DNA of 64,000 nucleotides from Suillus spraguei (Eukaryota > Basidiomycota > Agaricomycetes > Boletales > Suillaceae), in NCBI GenBank assembly GCA_016800925.1, contig JABCPU010000004.1, positions 310,001-374,000 on the forward strand, written 5' to 3'. Every line of letters begins with the position of its first letter. Within the stretch, counting starts at the first letter, position 1. A program made the translations under genes and the position numbers. The notes below the pieces were generated by a model. It was not told where the DNA came from and did not search any database. It saw only the letters and a program-made list of their open reading frames with translations. Of the stretch, positions 35,666 through 47,196 are shown one piece after another.

Positions 35666-36889
35666 TGTCACAAATTCCAAATACAAACCATTATTCTTTC
35701 CTCAATTTCCCTAAAGCATCTAAACCCAGCGCTAAGACAAACCCTAACCCTATTGAACACCCTATATCTGCTTCTATAACCGAACTACCTGATGAAGATG
35801 AAGAGATTTTCTATGATGCTATTGGATAAGATAAGATAGTGTCATGTGATCATAGAACCTTCTAGAATATGATGTCATAACTATGTCACAACTATCACAT
35901 CGTACGATTCTCACTTCTGTTTTATGATTGGCTAATAGTTTCAGACTCAGTTTATATCTCAGTTTCAATATGTGTATATAGTTAACTAGTTTCATTGTAG
36001 TAGTTCTTTAGTTCAAACCTCTTGTATCTACACTGTAGCAATCCAAGACGTCCTTGCTCCTTTCTTCTCTTGTGATAACCTTTGTGTCATATACCATACT
36101 TCTGATCTCAGATCTGATCAGATCTGATCAATCCTACTTCCATCCATTCCACAGATCCTGTCCAGATCACCCATCCAAAAGTCCCTACTTCTCGCACCCT
36201 TGTGGACATCTGCGTCTACCTCCTTTTGGCAATCCTCCTGTCTCTGGTATTCCGGCTGTGTATATTTCCTTCCTGCTTATTGATCCATTACCTGTGTCTC
36301 ATTTCTGAGTCGCGCTTACTGATCTGCTGTGCATTAACTAATAGACTTCCGTTATACATCGTACATAGCCCTCAGTCCCAGACTCGCTGATTATCCGTGC
36401 TAGTTACTTACAGTATATAAACCACTTGTAAATCTCCATAGAACCTTAGTTCGAATATCATCTTAGATTCTGCTCAATCTATTCCTCCAGACTTAAGTTA
36501 CTTCCAACTCTGGTCATCTTCCAAGACTTAGAATTGATTCCTATAAGTCTGCATCTCCGACTCTACCTTCAGGTAGTCTACCTCTGTTAGTTTCTAGTTA
36601 AGAACTTGTTCCAAGACGAGTCTTATTCCTCGTATCATCTCCACACTTTGGATAACCTTCAGACGCATCATATCTGATACCTTTTGACATCCAGATCCAT
36701 CACGCGATCACTTCCGGATCTTTGGACGTATACCTACCCTCTGAAATAAGGGGCATTACTCAGGAAAGGGGCACAGTGCATGAACTGAGGCCAAAGCCCT
36801 TCAGATCTCTTACCCTTTGAGTATGGTCTTAACACTTTGTTTGAGTCCTAGTCTCTGCCCTTGCGATTAATTTGTTTGTGGGTTGTGAC
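35666..36889 (+). repeat. 3' LTR of gypsy-A1 (interrupted by solo LTR-B)
   Basis: Starts TGTCACAAATTCC after a purine tract (AGAGAGGGGTTAA) and ends GGTTGTGAC. It is interrupted at 36,085. The first part continues the Pol reading frame to GGATAAG. Confidence 0.85.
36085..36834 (+). mobile_element. Solo LTR-B (diverged), TSD CTTTG
   Basis: 750 bp TGTCATATACC..GGTCTTAACA, more diverged than the other LTR-B copies (many C to T changes). CTTTG is repeated at 36,080-36,084 and 36,835-36,839. Probably one of the older LTR-B insertions. Confidence 0.9.
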
Positions 36890-37100
36890 GCTACTCCGCT
36901 ACTTGACAGGTAGTCCAGTGATTTAAGAGGAGTAACCTAATCTGGATGACAGGTCACATGACCGGAAATACATCCGGATATCATTTCCAGATATCTCTAT
37001 CTTCTTCTGGATAGGAGCTATCGGATGCAGATTCTAACAGTATGTATACTCAGTGAGGATCAGCATTCCCTACAGTTGTATGCATACCTATCTAAGAAGA
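36890..37100. repeat. Probable continuation of the outer element before the Helitron
   Basis: About 210 bp without coding signal. It has the CCGGA/TCCGGAT-rich look of LTR-B-like repeats. The assignment rests on position only. Confidence 0.3.
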
Positions 37101-37454
37101 AAGGGAGAACGGGTGTGAAAGTTGTCGCTAGCTCGCGTGGCTTTTGCGTAGGGCCATGTGGTTTTTGCTAAAGGCCACGTTTTTTCGGTTAGCTCGCTAG
37201 ACTCGCTAGACGATTCCATAGAGAAAACTTGCGTGAACGCGTGAAAAAAACATCCGATTTCAGAATTTCGACAGCTAAAATTCTACGGAGTCCAAAAATT
37301 TTGAAACACCTGCCAAACACGATATAGTGGACAGTAATCTGCACGCCTGCTGCGCTCCGGGCACAATACGGACAAACAACGCACTTTTCCTACCATGGGG
37401 GAGTGAGCATCGAGAATAGCAAAAGCAATAATGGAAAGTTTGTCACGTGTTGGG

Positions 37455-37760
37455 TTACACAATTTGCTTGCATTTGGTTACACAAATCATTACACAATTT
37501 TGGTTGCATTTGGTGACACAAATCACAACACATTTTGATTACACCATTTGCTTACATTTGGTGACACAAATCACAACACATTTTGATTACACCATTTGCT
37601 TACATTTGGTGACACAAATCACAACACATTTTGATTACACCATTTGCTTACATTTGGTGACACAAATCACAACACATTTTGATTACACCAATTTGCTTGC
37701 ATTGAGTGACACAAATCATAACACATTTTTATACACAATTTGGTGACACAAATTTTCACA
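37455..37760 (+). repeat. 48-bp tandem repeat array (about 5 units)
   Basis: Units recur at 37,511, 37,559, 37,607, 37,655 and 37,703 with a period of exactly 48 bp (TGGTGACACAAATCACAACA core), flanked by degenerate half units. Because 48 is a multiple of three, an open frame of 16-residue repeats (LVTQITTHFDYTICLH) runs through it; this is probably a by-product. Confidence 0.85.
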
Positions 37761-38040
37761 CAATTTGGCTGCTGCTTTTGACTAGAATTCTTGAATTACA
37801 TTGCCTTTCCCTGCAGCCAAGTTGTAACAAAGTGCAATACACTTTTTGTGGGTTTTGTTTGTTATTGATGATGATAGGAATTGACTGATGGATGAGTTCA
37901 GAAAACTCAAATTTTGCTATAGACAACCATTTGAACGATAAAATGGAACAAAATATACCTGTTCAGTGAGTTGCTGCTGATATGTATCGGTACATGATGC
38001 TAATGTTTGCACATCACCATTTAGAAATATAGAACAGACC

Positions 38041-41000
38041 ACCCCAGAACGCGATCGTCGATCACAGCGCGAACTGGAAAGACTTGATCGACTTCAGATG
38101 ACTTCCCCTAGCAGGCACAATCATCGTCATGTTATCCATACCAATCAGAATAGATCCGCTGCTCCTGTACAGCCAAATTTCATGCCAGCTGCGCCTGTTA
38201 TGCAGCCTCCTCCTTACTTTGCACATCAACCGCTGCCAGTTGCGCAATATCCTGGCTTGCCATGAAATGCAATCGAACATGTGTTGCATGCTCATCGTCC
38301 TCCTGTTGATTATAATGCACGTTTGAATGACCAGACAAATGCTGCTCACAACAACAGACGTCGTCAGCGTAATGTTCGTCGACAGCAGGACAGACAGGAG
38401 ATAAGACAGCAGGCGCAAGCAGAGCTCATGGCAGCACAGATACAGCCTCCGCATATACCTCATATTCCTAACGAACCTGTTCAGCCTATTCAACCTGCAC
38501 CTCCTGTTCAGCCTGTTCAACCCGCACCTCCTGTGCCTCCTATGTATGGTCCTATTCATTATGAGGGTGCAGTTGGTCCTCATAACTTTGATAATCCCCT
38601 CCAATACTTTGCACATCCTGTACAACCTGTACCTGCACCACCTGAACCTGATAATCATGACCAGTTCAATGTCCAGTTTCGGCAGCAGCTTGAGGCAGAG
38701 CGCATTAGAAATGACTTGCTTGAAAGACAAGCACAGAATGAATTTCTTCACCAGCAGCAGCAGATTCAGCATCAGTTGCAGCAGCAAGAAGCTGAGTGTG
38801 TCCGTAGACAGGCTTAGGATGATCTGGCAGCCTTTCACTTGATGCAGCAGCAAGCTGCACAGGGAAACGGAAACCATGCTTTGCACCAGCAGCAAATAGC
38901 TGAGATAATTGCTAGACATGCTGAGAATGCTCGCCGTGAACAGCCACAAGAAGCTGATTTGATGAATCGACAGCACCGAGGCCCTCAGAACTTTGATGAC
39001 CCTCACATACCTAATCCTATGCCACCCAGAAATAATGTACCAGCACAGGAGGCATTTCGAAGACAGCAGATCCACTGGCAATTGCACCAGCAAGAAGCCA
39101 GGAGGATCAATAGAGAGGCTGAGGAGGCTCTTCATCGACAGCAGCAGCAAGTTCGGCAACAGCAGATGCAGCAGCAGATGCAACAGCAGATGCAGCAGCA
39201 AATGAATGCAGCAGCAAGAAGCTGGGCAGGTCAATATACAGAGTCAGCATGCTCTGGAACAGCAGCAGCAGGAACAGGAGCAGCATGATAGGCAGGATCA
39301 GGATCGTCTACGAGCAAGCCAACAAGAAGAAGCACGTCACAACCATGAGGAGCAGAGAGTTCATGAGTGGCAGGAGCGTCTTGAGGAGGCACTACATGAA
39401 TATAATGATCCATTATCTGAACGGCAACATGCAGAAGATGAGGAGAGAAGAAGAACACAGCAAGAAGAACAACGCCAAGAGCATGAAGCAGAGGATGACC
39501 AGCATATCAATCAGGTCATTCCTGTTCCTGATGGAGCCCGAGCATATACGGAACCGATAAACCATCACACTTTTGGTCCTCTTAGCGTAGAGTGCCCCAA
39601 ATGTCATGCACTTCACTTTGCATGCAAAAGACTATCCAACTCCTCTTTACGAAATCCTCGCTTTGGTATGTGCTGCTTGCAGGGCCAAGTCAGCCTTCCC
39701 CCATTTCCAGCATGGCCACCTGAGCTAGAGCGGGCCTATGCAGACAGAACATTTGTGTCCAAAATTCACCAGTACAACAGTGCTCTTGCATTTACCTCTG
39801 TTGGTGTCAATATCGAGGATCATGCTCTTCAAGGATCTGGCCCAAATGCTTTTCATATTCATGGTTCTCTTCACCATCTCATGGGCAGTCTTTTGCCTCC
39901 AGAAGGTGTCCAGCCTTCATACGCTCAACTTTATATATACGACTCTGAAGAAGCCACCAACATACGCACCACCCGCCCTGGAAATGAAGGCCTCGATCCT
40001 CGGATTCTCAGAGATCTGCATGATATGTTGCATCGCAACCACCCATATGCTGCTGTGTATAAGCAGGCATATCAAGTCATGCGAGAGAAGCCTCCAGAGG
40101 AGCAGACAGACCTTTCTATGCTTATTCATTTCCAGCCAGGCACAGATGGTCGAAGATATAATCTTCCCACTGCCAATGATATTGCTGGAATTCTTCCTGG
40201 AGACGGATCTGAGGAGGTGCGTCATGCACGCGACATTATCGTATATTATCAAGGCGGTCCGCTTCGGTGCACAAGTCAACTTAGCCATGCATACGCCTGT
40301 CTTCATTATGTCGCTCTCTTTCCTAAGGGAGAGGATGGCTGGGACCTCTACATTGATATGATCGTTCTTGTGGGTGGGCATGCACGTGCAAAAAAAGTGA
40401 CTCAGCTGCTGTATTATGCCTTTCGACTTCATCCCCGCCCCCTCGCCTGGATCACAATAACATCTTTCATGGTGGAAGGCTGTTCCAGCAGTATGTGGTT
40501 GATGCTTGGGCATCAATCGAGCAGAGCAGACTCAACTGGATAAGAAACAATCAGAAGAAGCTCAGGGCTGACTGCTACCGAGGGCTGACAGATAATGTTT
40601 TCAATGATGGAGTGGGCAATTTAGCTGAGACAGGTTGTTCCATAATCCTTCCCTCCTCTCATAATGGAAGCCCTCGGTATATGCAGCAGCTGCTGCAGGA
40701 CTCCCTGGCCATCTGCCGTGCCTGCAAGAAGCCTGATCTTTTCCTGACGATGACTGCCAATGGAAGCTGGCCTGAGATTACTGAGAATCTCCTTCCAGGT
40801 AAAGAGACATATTTTGATGCATTATTATGACATGATCCTGACAAGTTTTCTTATGTAGGTCAGAGTGCTGTGGACCGTCCAGACTTGGTTGCTCGCGTAT
40901 TTTACCAGAAGCAGAAGGCTCTCTTGAAGAAGGTTCGCGATGGCTACTATGGCAAGGTTGCGGGATTGGTGTACACCATTGAATATCAGAAGCGTGGCCT

Positions 41001-43859
41001 GCCTCACATGCACCTTCTCATCTTCCTGGATCCAGATCACAAGATTCGCACTGTGGAACAGATCGACTCCTTCATCTCCGCCCAAATCCCTGACAGAAAT
41101 GTCCATCCACAACTCTATGAGGCCATACAAAAATACATGCTCCATGGCCCCTGCACTACGCAGCATTGCTTGGAGAATGGAAAGTGCAAGAAGCATTATC
41201 CAAAGTCTTTCACTCCCCAGACATTGATGAAGGAGGACGGCTATCCAGAGTATGCCAGGCCAGACAATGGTCGCACCATCCAAAAAAATGATGACATCTT
41301 CACCAACAAAGATGTCGTTCCCCACCCCCCGCAACTGCTGGTAGAATTCAACTGCCACATCAATCTCGAAGTCTGTGCTTCTATCAAGTCGGTCAAATAC
41401 ATCCACAAGTACATCTACAAGGGAAATGACCATGCCACATTGGAGATGACAGGACCGGTGGATGAGGTCAAAACCTATCTTGACTCCAGATACATCAGCT
41501 CCACTGAGGCCACATGGCACATCTTTGAGTTTGGAATGCACCTTGAATGGCCCTCTGTCTATCGCTTGCCGGTCCACCTCCCAGATGAACACATGGTGTT
41601 TTATGATCCTGAGGATAATGCACAGGATGTTCTTGAGCGCGCAGCAACCAAGGAGACTTGCCTCACTGGATGGTTCAAGGCTAACTCCAGTAATGTCTTG
41701 GTGGCTGCTGGAGCCCACGACCACCTCTACCAGGACTTCCCCTCAAGATTCATATGGAACAAGACGGCGTGGAAGATACGCCAACGCGGAATAGCGATTG
41801 GAAGGATGTACTCTGCTGCACCCGGCTCCGGAGAGCGCTTCTACCTGAGATTGCTTTTGACTGTAGTAAAAGGTATGGTCCTGAGGTCAATTTTTATTAA
41901 TAAAACTTACCATGTCTTCAAGGGGCCACCTCCTATGAGAACCTTTGGACAGTTGACAGTGTCTTATGCGACACTTTCAAGGAGGCATGTCGGCGCAGGG
42001 GTCTGCTTGAGGATGATAATGAATGGATCCAGTGCTTGCAGGACGCCTCTCATATGAGCACTGGACATGGCATGCGCAACCTCTTTGCCATCATCCTCAT
42101 ACACTGCAACCCTACAGACCCCAGTGATCTTTGGAACCACTTCAAGGAGAATCTCTGCGATGATCTGCGCCACCGCCTATCATGCGTCCCATTCAGCATC
42201 CCCGACCCTACAGATGAAGAGGTTCATGACTATGGTCTCTATCTCATTGATGGCATGCTCTGCAAAAATGGAAAGTCTTTGCAAGCGATCCCTCAGATGC
42301 CTGTACCTCAAATGGCAGCAAGATGGGGGGCCATGCAGGGAAATCAGCTCATTGCCGAGCAGCTCCAATATAACCAGGAGGAGCTCCAGCAGATGGTGAA
42401 CCCAGGAGTGCTTTCTCTTAATCAGGAGCAGAGGACAGTCTTTGATGCAGTGGTCGATGATGCCATGCAACGTAATGAACAAAGACCTGGACATTCATAC
42501 TTTGTCCACAGTGCAGGTGGATGTGGAAAGACATATCTCTGCAAGCTCATTGCTTCAAAGCTCCGTGCTGAAGGCAAGATTGTCTAATGCGTGGCTTCCT
42601 CTGGAATCGCTTCTCTCCTCCTGCCAGGCGGACACATGGCTCATTCTCGATTCAAAATTCCAATTCCCATCAATGAGGACAGCTCCTGCAACATCAAGAA
42701 AGGAGATGTCGTGCATGAGCTTCTCAAGGCCACCTCCCTCATCATCTGCGATGAAATTCCTATGCTACACCATCACAATCTGGAATGCCTTGATCGCTCA
42801 TTGCGCGACCTTCTGAACGTCGATGCTGATTTTGGAGGAATGACGATGCTCTTTGGAGGAGACTTCAGACAGACCCTGCCGGTGGTGCCTCATGGATCCA
42901 GGGAGCAGATAGTGGGCGCTACATTTTGCAGATCTCGCATCTGGCCAAGGCTTCGCATCTTCCACCTAAAGACAAATATGCGGCTTGGCCAAGACCCCGC
43001 CTCTGATGAATTTGCAAAGTGGCTTCTTGAGATTGGAGCTGGGAAGGGCACACATGCAGATGGAACAGTCGCCCTTCCGATTCATATGCGCTGCCCTGAC
43101 AATGATATCTGCTCTCTCATCAATGCCCTATACTCTCCTATTCTGCTCCCTGGGCATCCTCCTGTGAATGATTCCTTCTTCCTGGAACGTACCATCCTCT
43201 CCGCAAAGAACACTGATGTGGACGAAATCAATGCCAACATTCTTGAATCATTCCCTGGAGATAAAGCGGTCTTCACCAGCACAGACTCAATCACTGAGAA
43301 GGACTACGACTACATCCCACCAGAGTACCTTCATACTCTAACGCCATCAGGGTTCCCTTTGCACAAATTGGAACTCAAAGTGGGTGTTCCTCTCATGTTG
43401 TTGCACAACTTGGACCCCACCAATGGCCTCTATAACGGAACTAGGATGATCCTCCTGTCTTGGACCACGCGCGTCCTCAGATGTCGTATTCTTAGAGATG
43501 GAGTTGATGAAGCTCATCAAGATGATCAGAACACTGTCCTAATCCCCCGCATGACGCTGGATGCCATGTCTGAAGACAACCCTATCCCTTTCAAGCATCA
43601 CCAATTCCCTGTTCATCTTGCATTCGCTATGACAATCAACAAGGCTCAAGGTCAAAGTGTGAAGTGGGTTGGGCTGGATTTGCGGACTCCTGTGTTCAGT
43701 CATGGACAGCTGTATGTGGCTTTGTCTCGCTGCACTCACCCAGAGAGAGTGCGTGCCATCTTTCCGGAGCATGAAGAAGGGTCAAAGACGACCAATGTGG
43801 TGTATACAAAAGTGCTGAGAGGACTTAGAGATAGAGATGATATGGAGGTTGAGGATTGA
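38041..43859 (+). pseudogene. Helitron RepHel (HUH replicase plus PIF1-like helicase)
   Basis: Order: Gln/Arg/Pro-rich head (38.0-39.5 kb, TGA at about 38,262 and TAG at about 38,815); a short zinc-like CPKCHALHFACKR; a Helitron-like N domain (FHIHGSLHHLMGSLLP, YAQLYIYDSEEA, HPYAAVYKQAYQVM); Rep with HUH motif GLPHMHLLIFL and the tyrosine motif KYIHKYIYKGND; PIF1 helicase with Walker A SAGGCGKTYL, Walker B ICDEIP, FGGDFRQTLPVV, LKTNMR and the C-terminal INKAQGQSV and YVALSRC. Introns: about 40,800-40,858 (GTAAAG..TATGTAG) and about 41,873-41,922. Defects: a one-base frameshift near 40,440 just before DHNNIFHGGRLFQQYV, and a TAA at about 42,585 after LRAEGKIV. The full domain set implies it was recently autonomous. 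Confidence 0.9.
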
Positions 43860-44049
43860 TTGATGTATATTGATGTACTTTTATATAGAGGACCGAATGT
43901 ATAGTGCACTTTTAGATGGTGCAGTAGATTTTAGTTTTAGTTTTCTTGAAATGCTGCTCAAAATGTACATGTCTGTTTTAAAATCCACTATGATTGCGAA
44001 TAAGTTAAGGTGCACGAAGTAGTGATTATTAGGATGAAGCCTTGGCCAG

Positions 44050-44100
44050 GGAGCAAAAGGAGTGCGAAGCACTCCTTTTGCTTCCTGTGCCGAAGGCACA
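44050..44100 (+). other. Two adjacent hairpins at the probable Helitron 3' end
   Basis: First: arms 44,050-44,065 and 44,069-44,085 around a GAA loop (16 bp with one bulged T). Second: TGTGCC-GAA-GGCACA (44,086-44,100). Helitrons carry a 3'-terminal hairpin; the doubled form and the lack of an obvious CTRR end are unusual. Confidence 0.6.
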
Positions 44101-44228
44101 ACGGGTGGTGGACTTGTATCAATACAAGGGGGACCAGAATTTCAGACCCTCCTTTGATGTAAAAATAGATTTCTCAGCCTTCCTATTCCCACACCCCACA
44201 TTTTCGCATTTTAGCCACCTACTGTGGA
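44101..44228. other. Spacer with a partial copy of the inverted-repeat element
   Basis: Contains TTGTATCAATACAAG (small palindrome) and, at about 44,185-44,227, a 43-bp direct repeat of the sequence at about 44,482-44,525 in the adjacent left arm (ATTCCCACACCCCACATTTT). Confidence 0.5.
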
Positions 44229-47196
44229 GGTACAACCCCATGTAAGACCAGGACTTCTTAGTAGCCCCAGTTTTGCATGGTTGTAACACTGCATCGAAAT
44301 ATTGGGGTGTCAATCAGAGCATCATATATCACCACACCCTGGCAGGAGTATCAATACAACCCTGGCTATGGTAGAAAGGTAGGTATGCATACTTGCCAGC
44401 TATCCCTCCGGCCTCTTTGTATGGATACTCTGCCAGAGAACCCATACCCATTTCACCATATATTTCTGAGCCTTCCCACATTATTCCCACACCCCACATT
44501 TTCGCATTTTAGCCACCTACTGTGGGAATTTCCCCACTACACCCAAAACATCACTCATTTTGGAAATCTCCACAATATTAATTATTCCCACACCCTCCTC
44601 ACCTCACTGCAGCTTCACCACTACACCACAATAGATCCTCTCTTGTATCTAAGTAGTAGTTTGGTATATAAATGTATAATATAATATAATAGACCGCTTT
44701 TTTTGTTCATTTATATGCCTGCTCCTCCTCCAGGGATCATTCAACATAGGATAGGGTACAGAACACTTTCGCATTTTTCCCCCTTTGATAGAGAAGTGTT
44801 CCAGGACATTCAGAACATGTTTAGGAGTCTATATGAATAGATTCTCATCTTTAATTGACCTCCTAAAGCGCCCTACATCAACAGGTACAGTAAATGTATA
44901 GGAAAACATAAAACAGGTTCGCATTTTTTGGTTTCTAGCTGTATGCACTTAGAAAACCGATCCCCAGCATTCATTCAACAGTAGGAACAATGTATCAGGA
45001 GCTCAGGACTATAGGACCAGATCTTGTTGTGTAGTGCATCCCCCCTCTTCTGGTGGTTTACCCAGTGTGAATTTTTTTCCTGCAGTATCGGATTTCAATT
45101 GAAGTGTATTTTCTATTTCCAAGCATATTTAGAGTATATATATCATATGGCTAGTCTAGGACACACATAGGATCCTTCTACAGGAACAAAAACATAGAAA
45201 ATCGCAATTTTGACATTTTGATCTTTTTTCATTCCCTTTCTCTTGCACAAATGATCCAATCTACTTGTATATCATTTTAATAGCTCATATACGTTCTTTG
45301 TATGACCAGGATCAGCTCAAAATAGGCTGGAATGTTGAGATAGTGTGTATACTTTCCATTTCTACTGATAAGAGGTCCATACCTTCATAACATCGAATCT
45401 TAATAATCGGAAACCTGGGATACATTTTAGATATATTCAGTATCATATATGTACATTTACAGAACAATCTAACAAGAATGCAGTGCTGAGGAAGTGAAAT
45501 AGATAAGAAATTGAGTGTGGGAAACTTCAAAGACCCAAAACATCGAAAATGGAGTGGTAGGACTTTAATCCTGGGTCAACTCATATTTACACTACATATC
45601 TTCCACCCACCTTTTACCCTCGGGGCAGTAGGCATTTTGGGTTCCCTGGGTAGTTTACCATATCTCCTACATATTTTTAATGAAATCTTCAACCTGTATC
45701 ATATATAAATGTAACTTTATATTAAAAATATCAAAATTGCGATTTTCTATGTTTTTGTTCCTGTAGAAGGATCCTATGTGTGTCCTAGACTAGCCATATG
45801 ATATATATACTCTAAATATGCTTGGAAATAGAAAATACACTTCAATTGAAATCCGATACTGCAGGAAAAAAATTCACACTGGGTAAACCACCAGAAGAGG
45901 GGGGATGCACTACACAACAAGATCTGGTCCTATAGTCCTGAGCTCCTGATACATTGTTCCTACTGTTGAATGAATGCTGGGGATCGGTTTTCTAAGTGCA
46001 TACAGCTAGAAACCAAAAAATGCGAACCTGTTTTATGTTTTCCTATACATTTACTGTACCTGTTGATGTAGGGCGCTTTAGGAGGTCAATTAAAGATGAG
46101 AATCTATTCATATAGACTCCTAAACATGTTCTGAATGTCCTGGAACACTTCTCTATCAAAGGGGGAAAAATGCGAAAGTGTTCTGTACCCTATCCTATGT
46201 TGAATGATCCCTGGAGGAGGAGCAGGCATATAAATGAACAAAAAAAGCGGTCTATTATATTATATTATACATTTATATACCAAACTACTACTTAGATACA
46301 AGAGAGGATCTATTGTGGTGTAGTGGTGAAGCTGCAGTGAGGTGAGGAGGGTGTGGGAATAATTAATATTGTGGAGATTTCCAAAATGAGTGATGTTTTG
46401 GGTGTAGTGGGGAAATTGTCACGAATTCCAAATACAAACCATTACTCTTTCCTCAATTTCCCTAAAGCGTCTAAACCCAGTGCTAAGACAAACACAAACT
46501 CCATTGAAATCCCTATAACCACTTCTATAACCGAACTTCCTGATGAAGATGAAGAGATCTTTTATGATGCTATCGGATAAGATAAGATAAGATAGTGTCA
46601 CGTGATCTTAGAACCTTCTAGAATATGATGTCATAACAATGTCACAATCATCACATCGTACGATTCTCATTTCTATTTTACGATTGGCTAGTAGTTTCAA
46701 ACTCAGTTTATATCTCAGTTTCAATATGTGTATATAGTTAGCTAGTTTCACTGTAGTAGTTCTTTAGTTCAAACCTCTTGTATCTACACTTGTAGCAATC
46801 CAAGACGTCCTTGCTCTTCTCTTCCTCTGTGATAACCTTTGTTTGAGTCCTAGTCTCTGCCCTAGCGTTAATTCGTTTTGTGGGTTGTGACAGAAATTCC
46901 CACAGTAGGTGGCTAAAATGCGAAAATGTGGGGTGTGGGAATAATGTGGGAAGGCTCAGAAATATATGGTGAAATGGGTATGGGTTCTCTGGCAGAGTAT
47001 CCATACAAAGAGGCCGGAGGGATAGCTGGCAAGTATGCATACCTACCTTTCTACCATAGCCAGGGTTGTATTGATACTCCTGCCAGGGTGTGGTGATATA
47101 TGATGCTCTGATTGACACCCCAATATTTCGATGCAGTGTTACAACCATGCAAAACTGGGGCTACTAAGAAGTCCTGGTCTTACATGGGGTTGTACC
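44229..47196. mobile_element. Large inverted-repeat (foldback) element, arms about 985 bp
   Basis: The left arm (44,229-45,213) and right arm (45,731-47,196, less a 482-bp insertion) are near-perfect reverse complements, with ends GGTACAACCCC and GGGGTTGTACC. A 517-bp spacer lies between them. The flanks share GGA (44,226-44,228 and 47,197-47,199), a possible 3-bp duplication. The arms hold repeated TTCGCATTTT motifs and a shared 80-codon frame in both arms that does not look coding. No transposase is present. It may be a non-autonomous TIR element or a rearrangement palindrome; the family is unknown. Confidence 0.75.
46417..46893 (+). mobile_element. Solo LTR-A in the right arm of the inverted repeat, TSD GAAAT
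   Basis: 477 bp TGTCACGAATTCC..GGTTGTGACA with GAAAT at 46,412-46,416 and 46,894-46,898. Removing it and one GAAAT restores the complementarity of the two arms, which proves the arm symmetry predates this insertion. Confidence 0.95.

Larger units (their letters stand above)
26093..35829 (+). pseudogene. gypsy-A1 pol (protease, RT, RNase H, integrase, chromodomain), fragmented
   Basis: Pieces in order: protease 26.1-26.55 kb (ALVDCSAST, so the family motif DCGAS has Gly to Ser); linker 28.2 and 29.04-29.31 kb; RT 30.73-30.93 and 32.51-33.05 kb ([20 protein letters not shown]; catalytic YxDD is YIND); RNase H 33.05-33.56 kb (TNASDYASGAV, NYDIHDKELLAII). After an LTR-B insertion, the integrase lies at 34.33-35.08 kb and the tail with chromodomain at 35.08-35.83 kb, running into the 3' LTR. 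TGA stops replace Arg at 32,568, 33,026, 35,074 and about 35,419. In the integrase core, 30 bp containing the SDRG catalytic Asp are deleted between GGAACAC repeats. It encodes no working enzyme. Confidence 0.88.
23320..36889 (+). mobile_element. Ty3/gypsy chromovirus copy gypsy-A1, decayed and multiply interrupted
   Basis: Full-length layout LTR - gag - pol - LTR of the same family as gypsy-A2 at 47,485. About 475-bp LTRs run TGTCAYGAATTCC..GGTTGTGACA. The left flank is GGGCT; at the right end the last LTR base and part of the flank are lost (TGTGAC then GCT), so its duplication is only partial. The coding region is broken by stops, frameshifts and six inserted elements (26,554; 28,279; 29,318; 30,928 with 31,528 inside it; 33,565), and each LTR carries another. 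Relative to A2 a 308-bp block before the integrase is missing where an LTR-B sits, and 30 bp of the integrase core are deleted. It is inactive. Confidence 0.88.
37101..44135 (+). mobile_element. RepHel Helitron (borders approximate)
   Basis: Rolling-circle transposon defined by its RepHel gene (38.0-43.86 kb), a 48-bp tandem array 5' of it, and two GC-rich hairpins near the 3' end (44,050-44,100). The precise termini were not established. The strings AACGGGTG near 37,105 and 44,100 resemble each other and may mark the two ends. One frameshift and two stops make the copy inactive, but otherwise the gene is well preserved, with two recognisable introns, so it decayed less than gypsy-A1. Confidence 0.75.

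Noticed and set aside
37447..37746. Open frame of 16-residue repeats, possible repeat protein
   Set aside because: The 48-bp unit is a multiple of three, so any stop-free frame stays open; there is no start context, no domain, and it lies inside a Helitron.
38062..39234. 390-codon minus-strand frame over the Helitron N-terminal region
   Set aside because: Leu/Ser/Arg-rich antisense shadow of the Gln/Ala/Arg-rich sense frame (CAG/CTG repeats); no splice or domain support.
44277..44684. Frame MVVTLHRNIGVSIR.. present in both arms of the inverted repeat, possible transposase
   Set aside because: No transposase motif, His/Pro/Phe-rich from CCACACC tracts, and duplicated only because the arms are complementary.
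44229..47196. Inverted repeat as terminal repeats of a linear mitochondrial plasmid
   Set aside because: The arms face inward across only 517 bp, no DNA or RNA polymerase frame is present, and it sits among nuclear retrotransposons.
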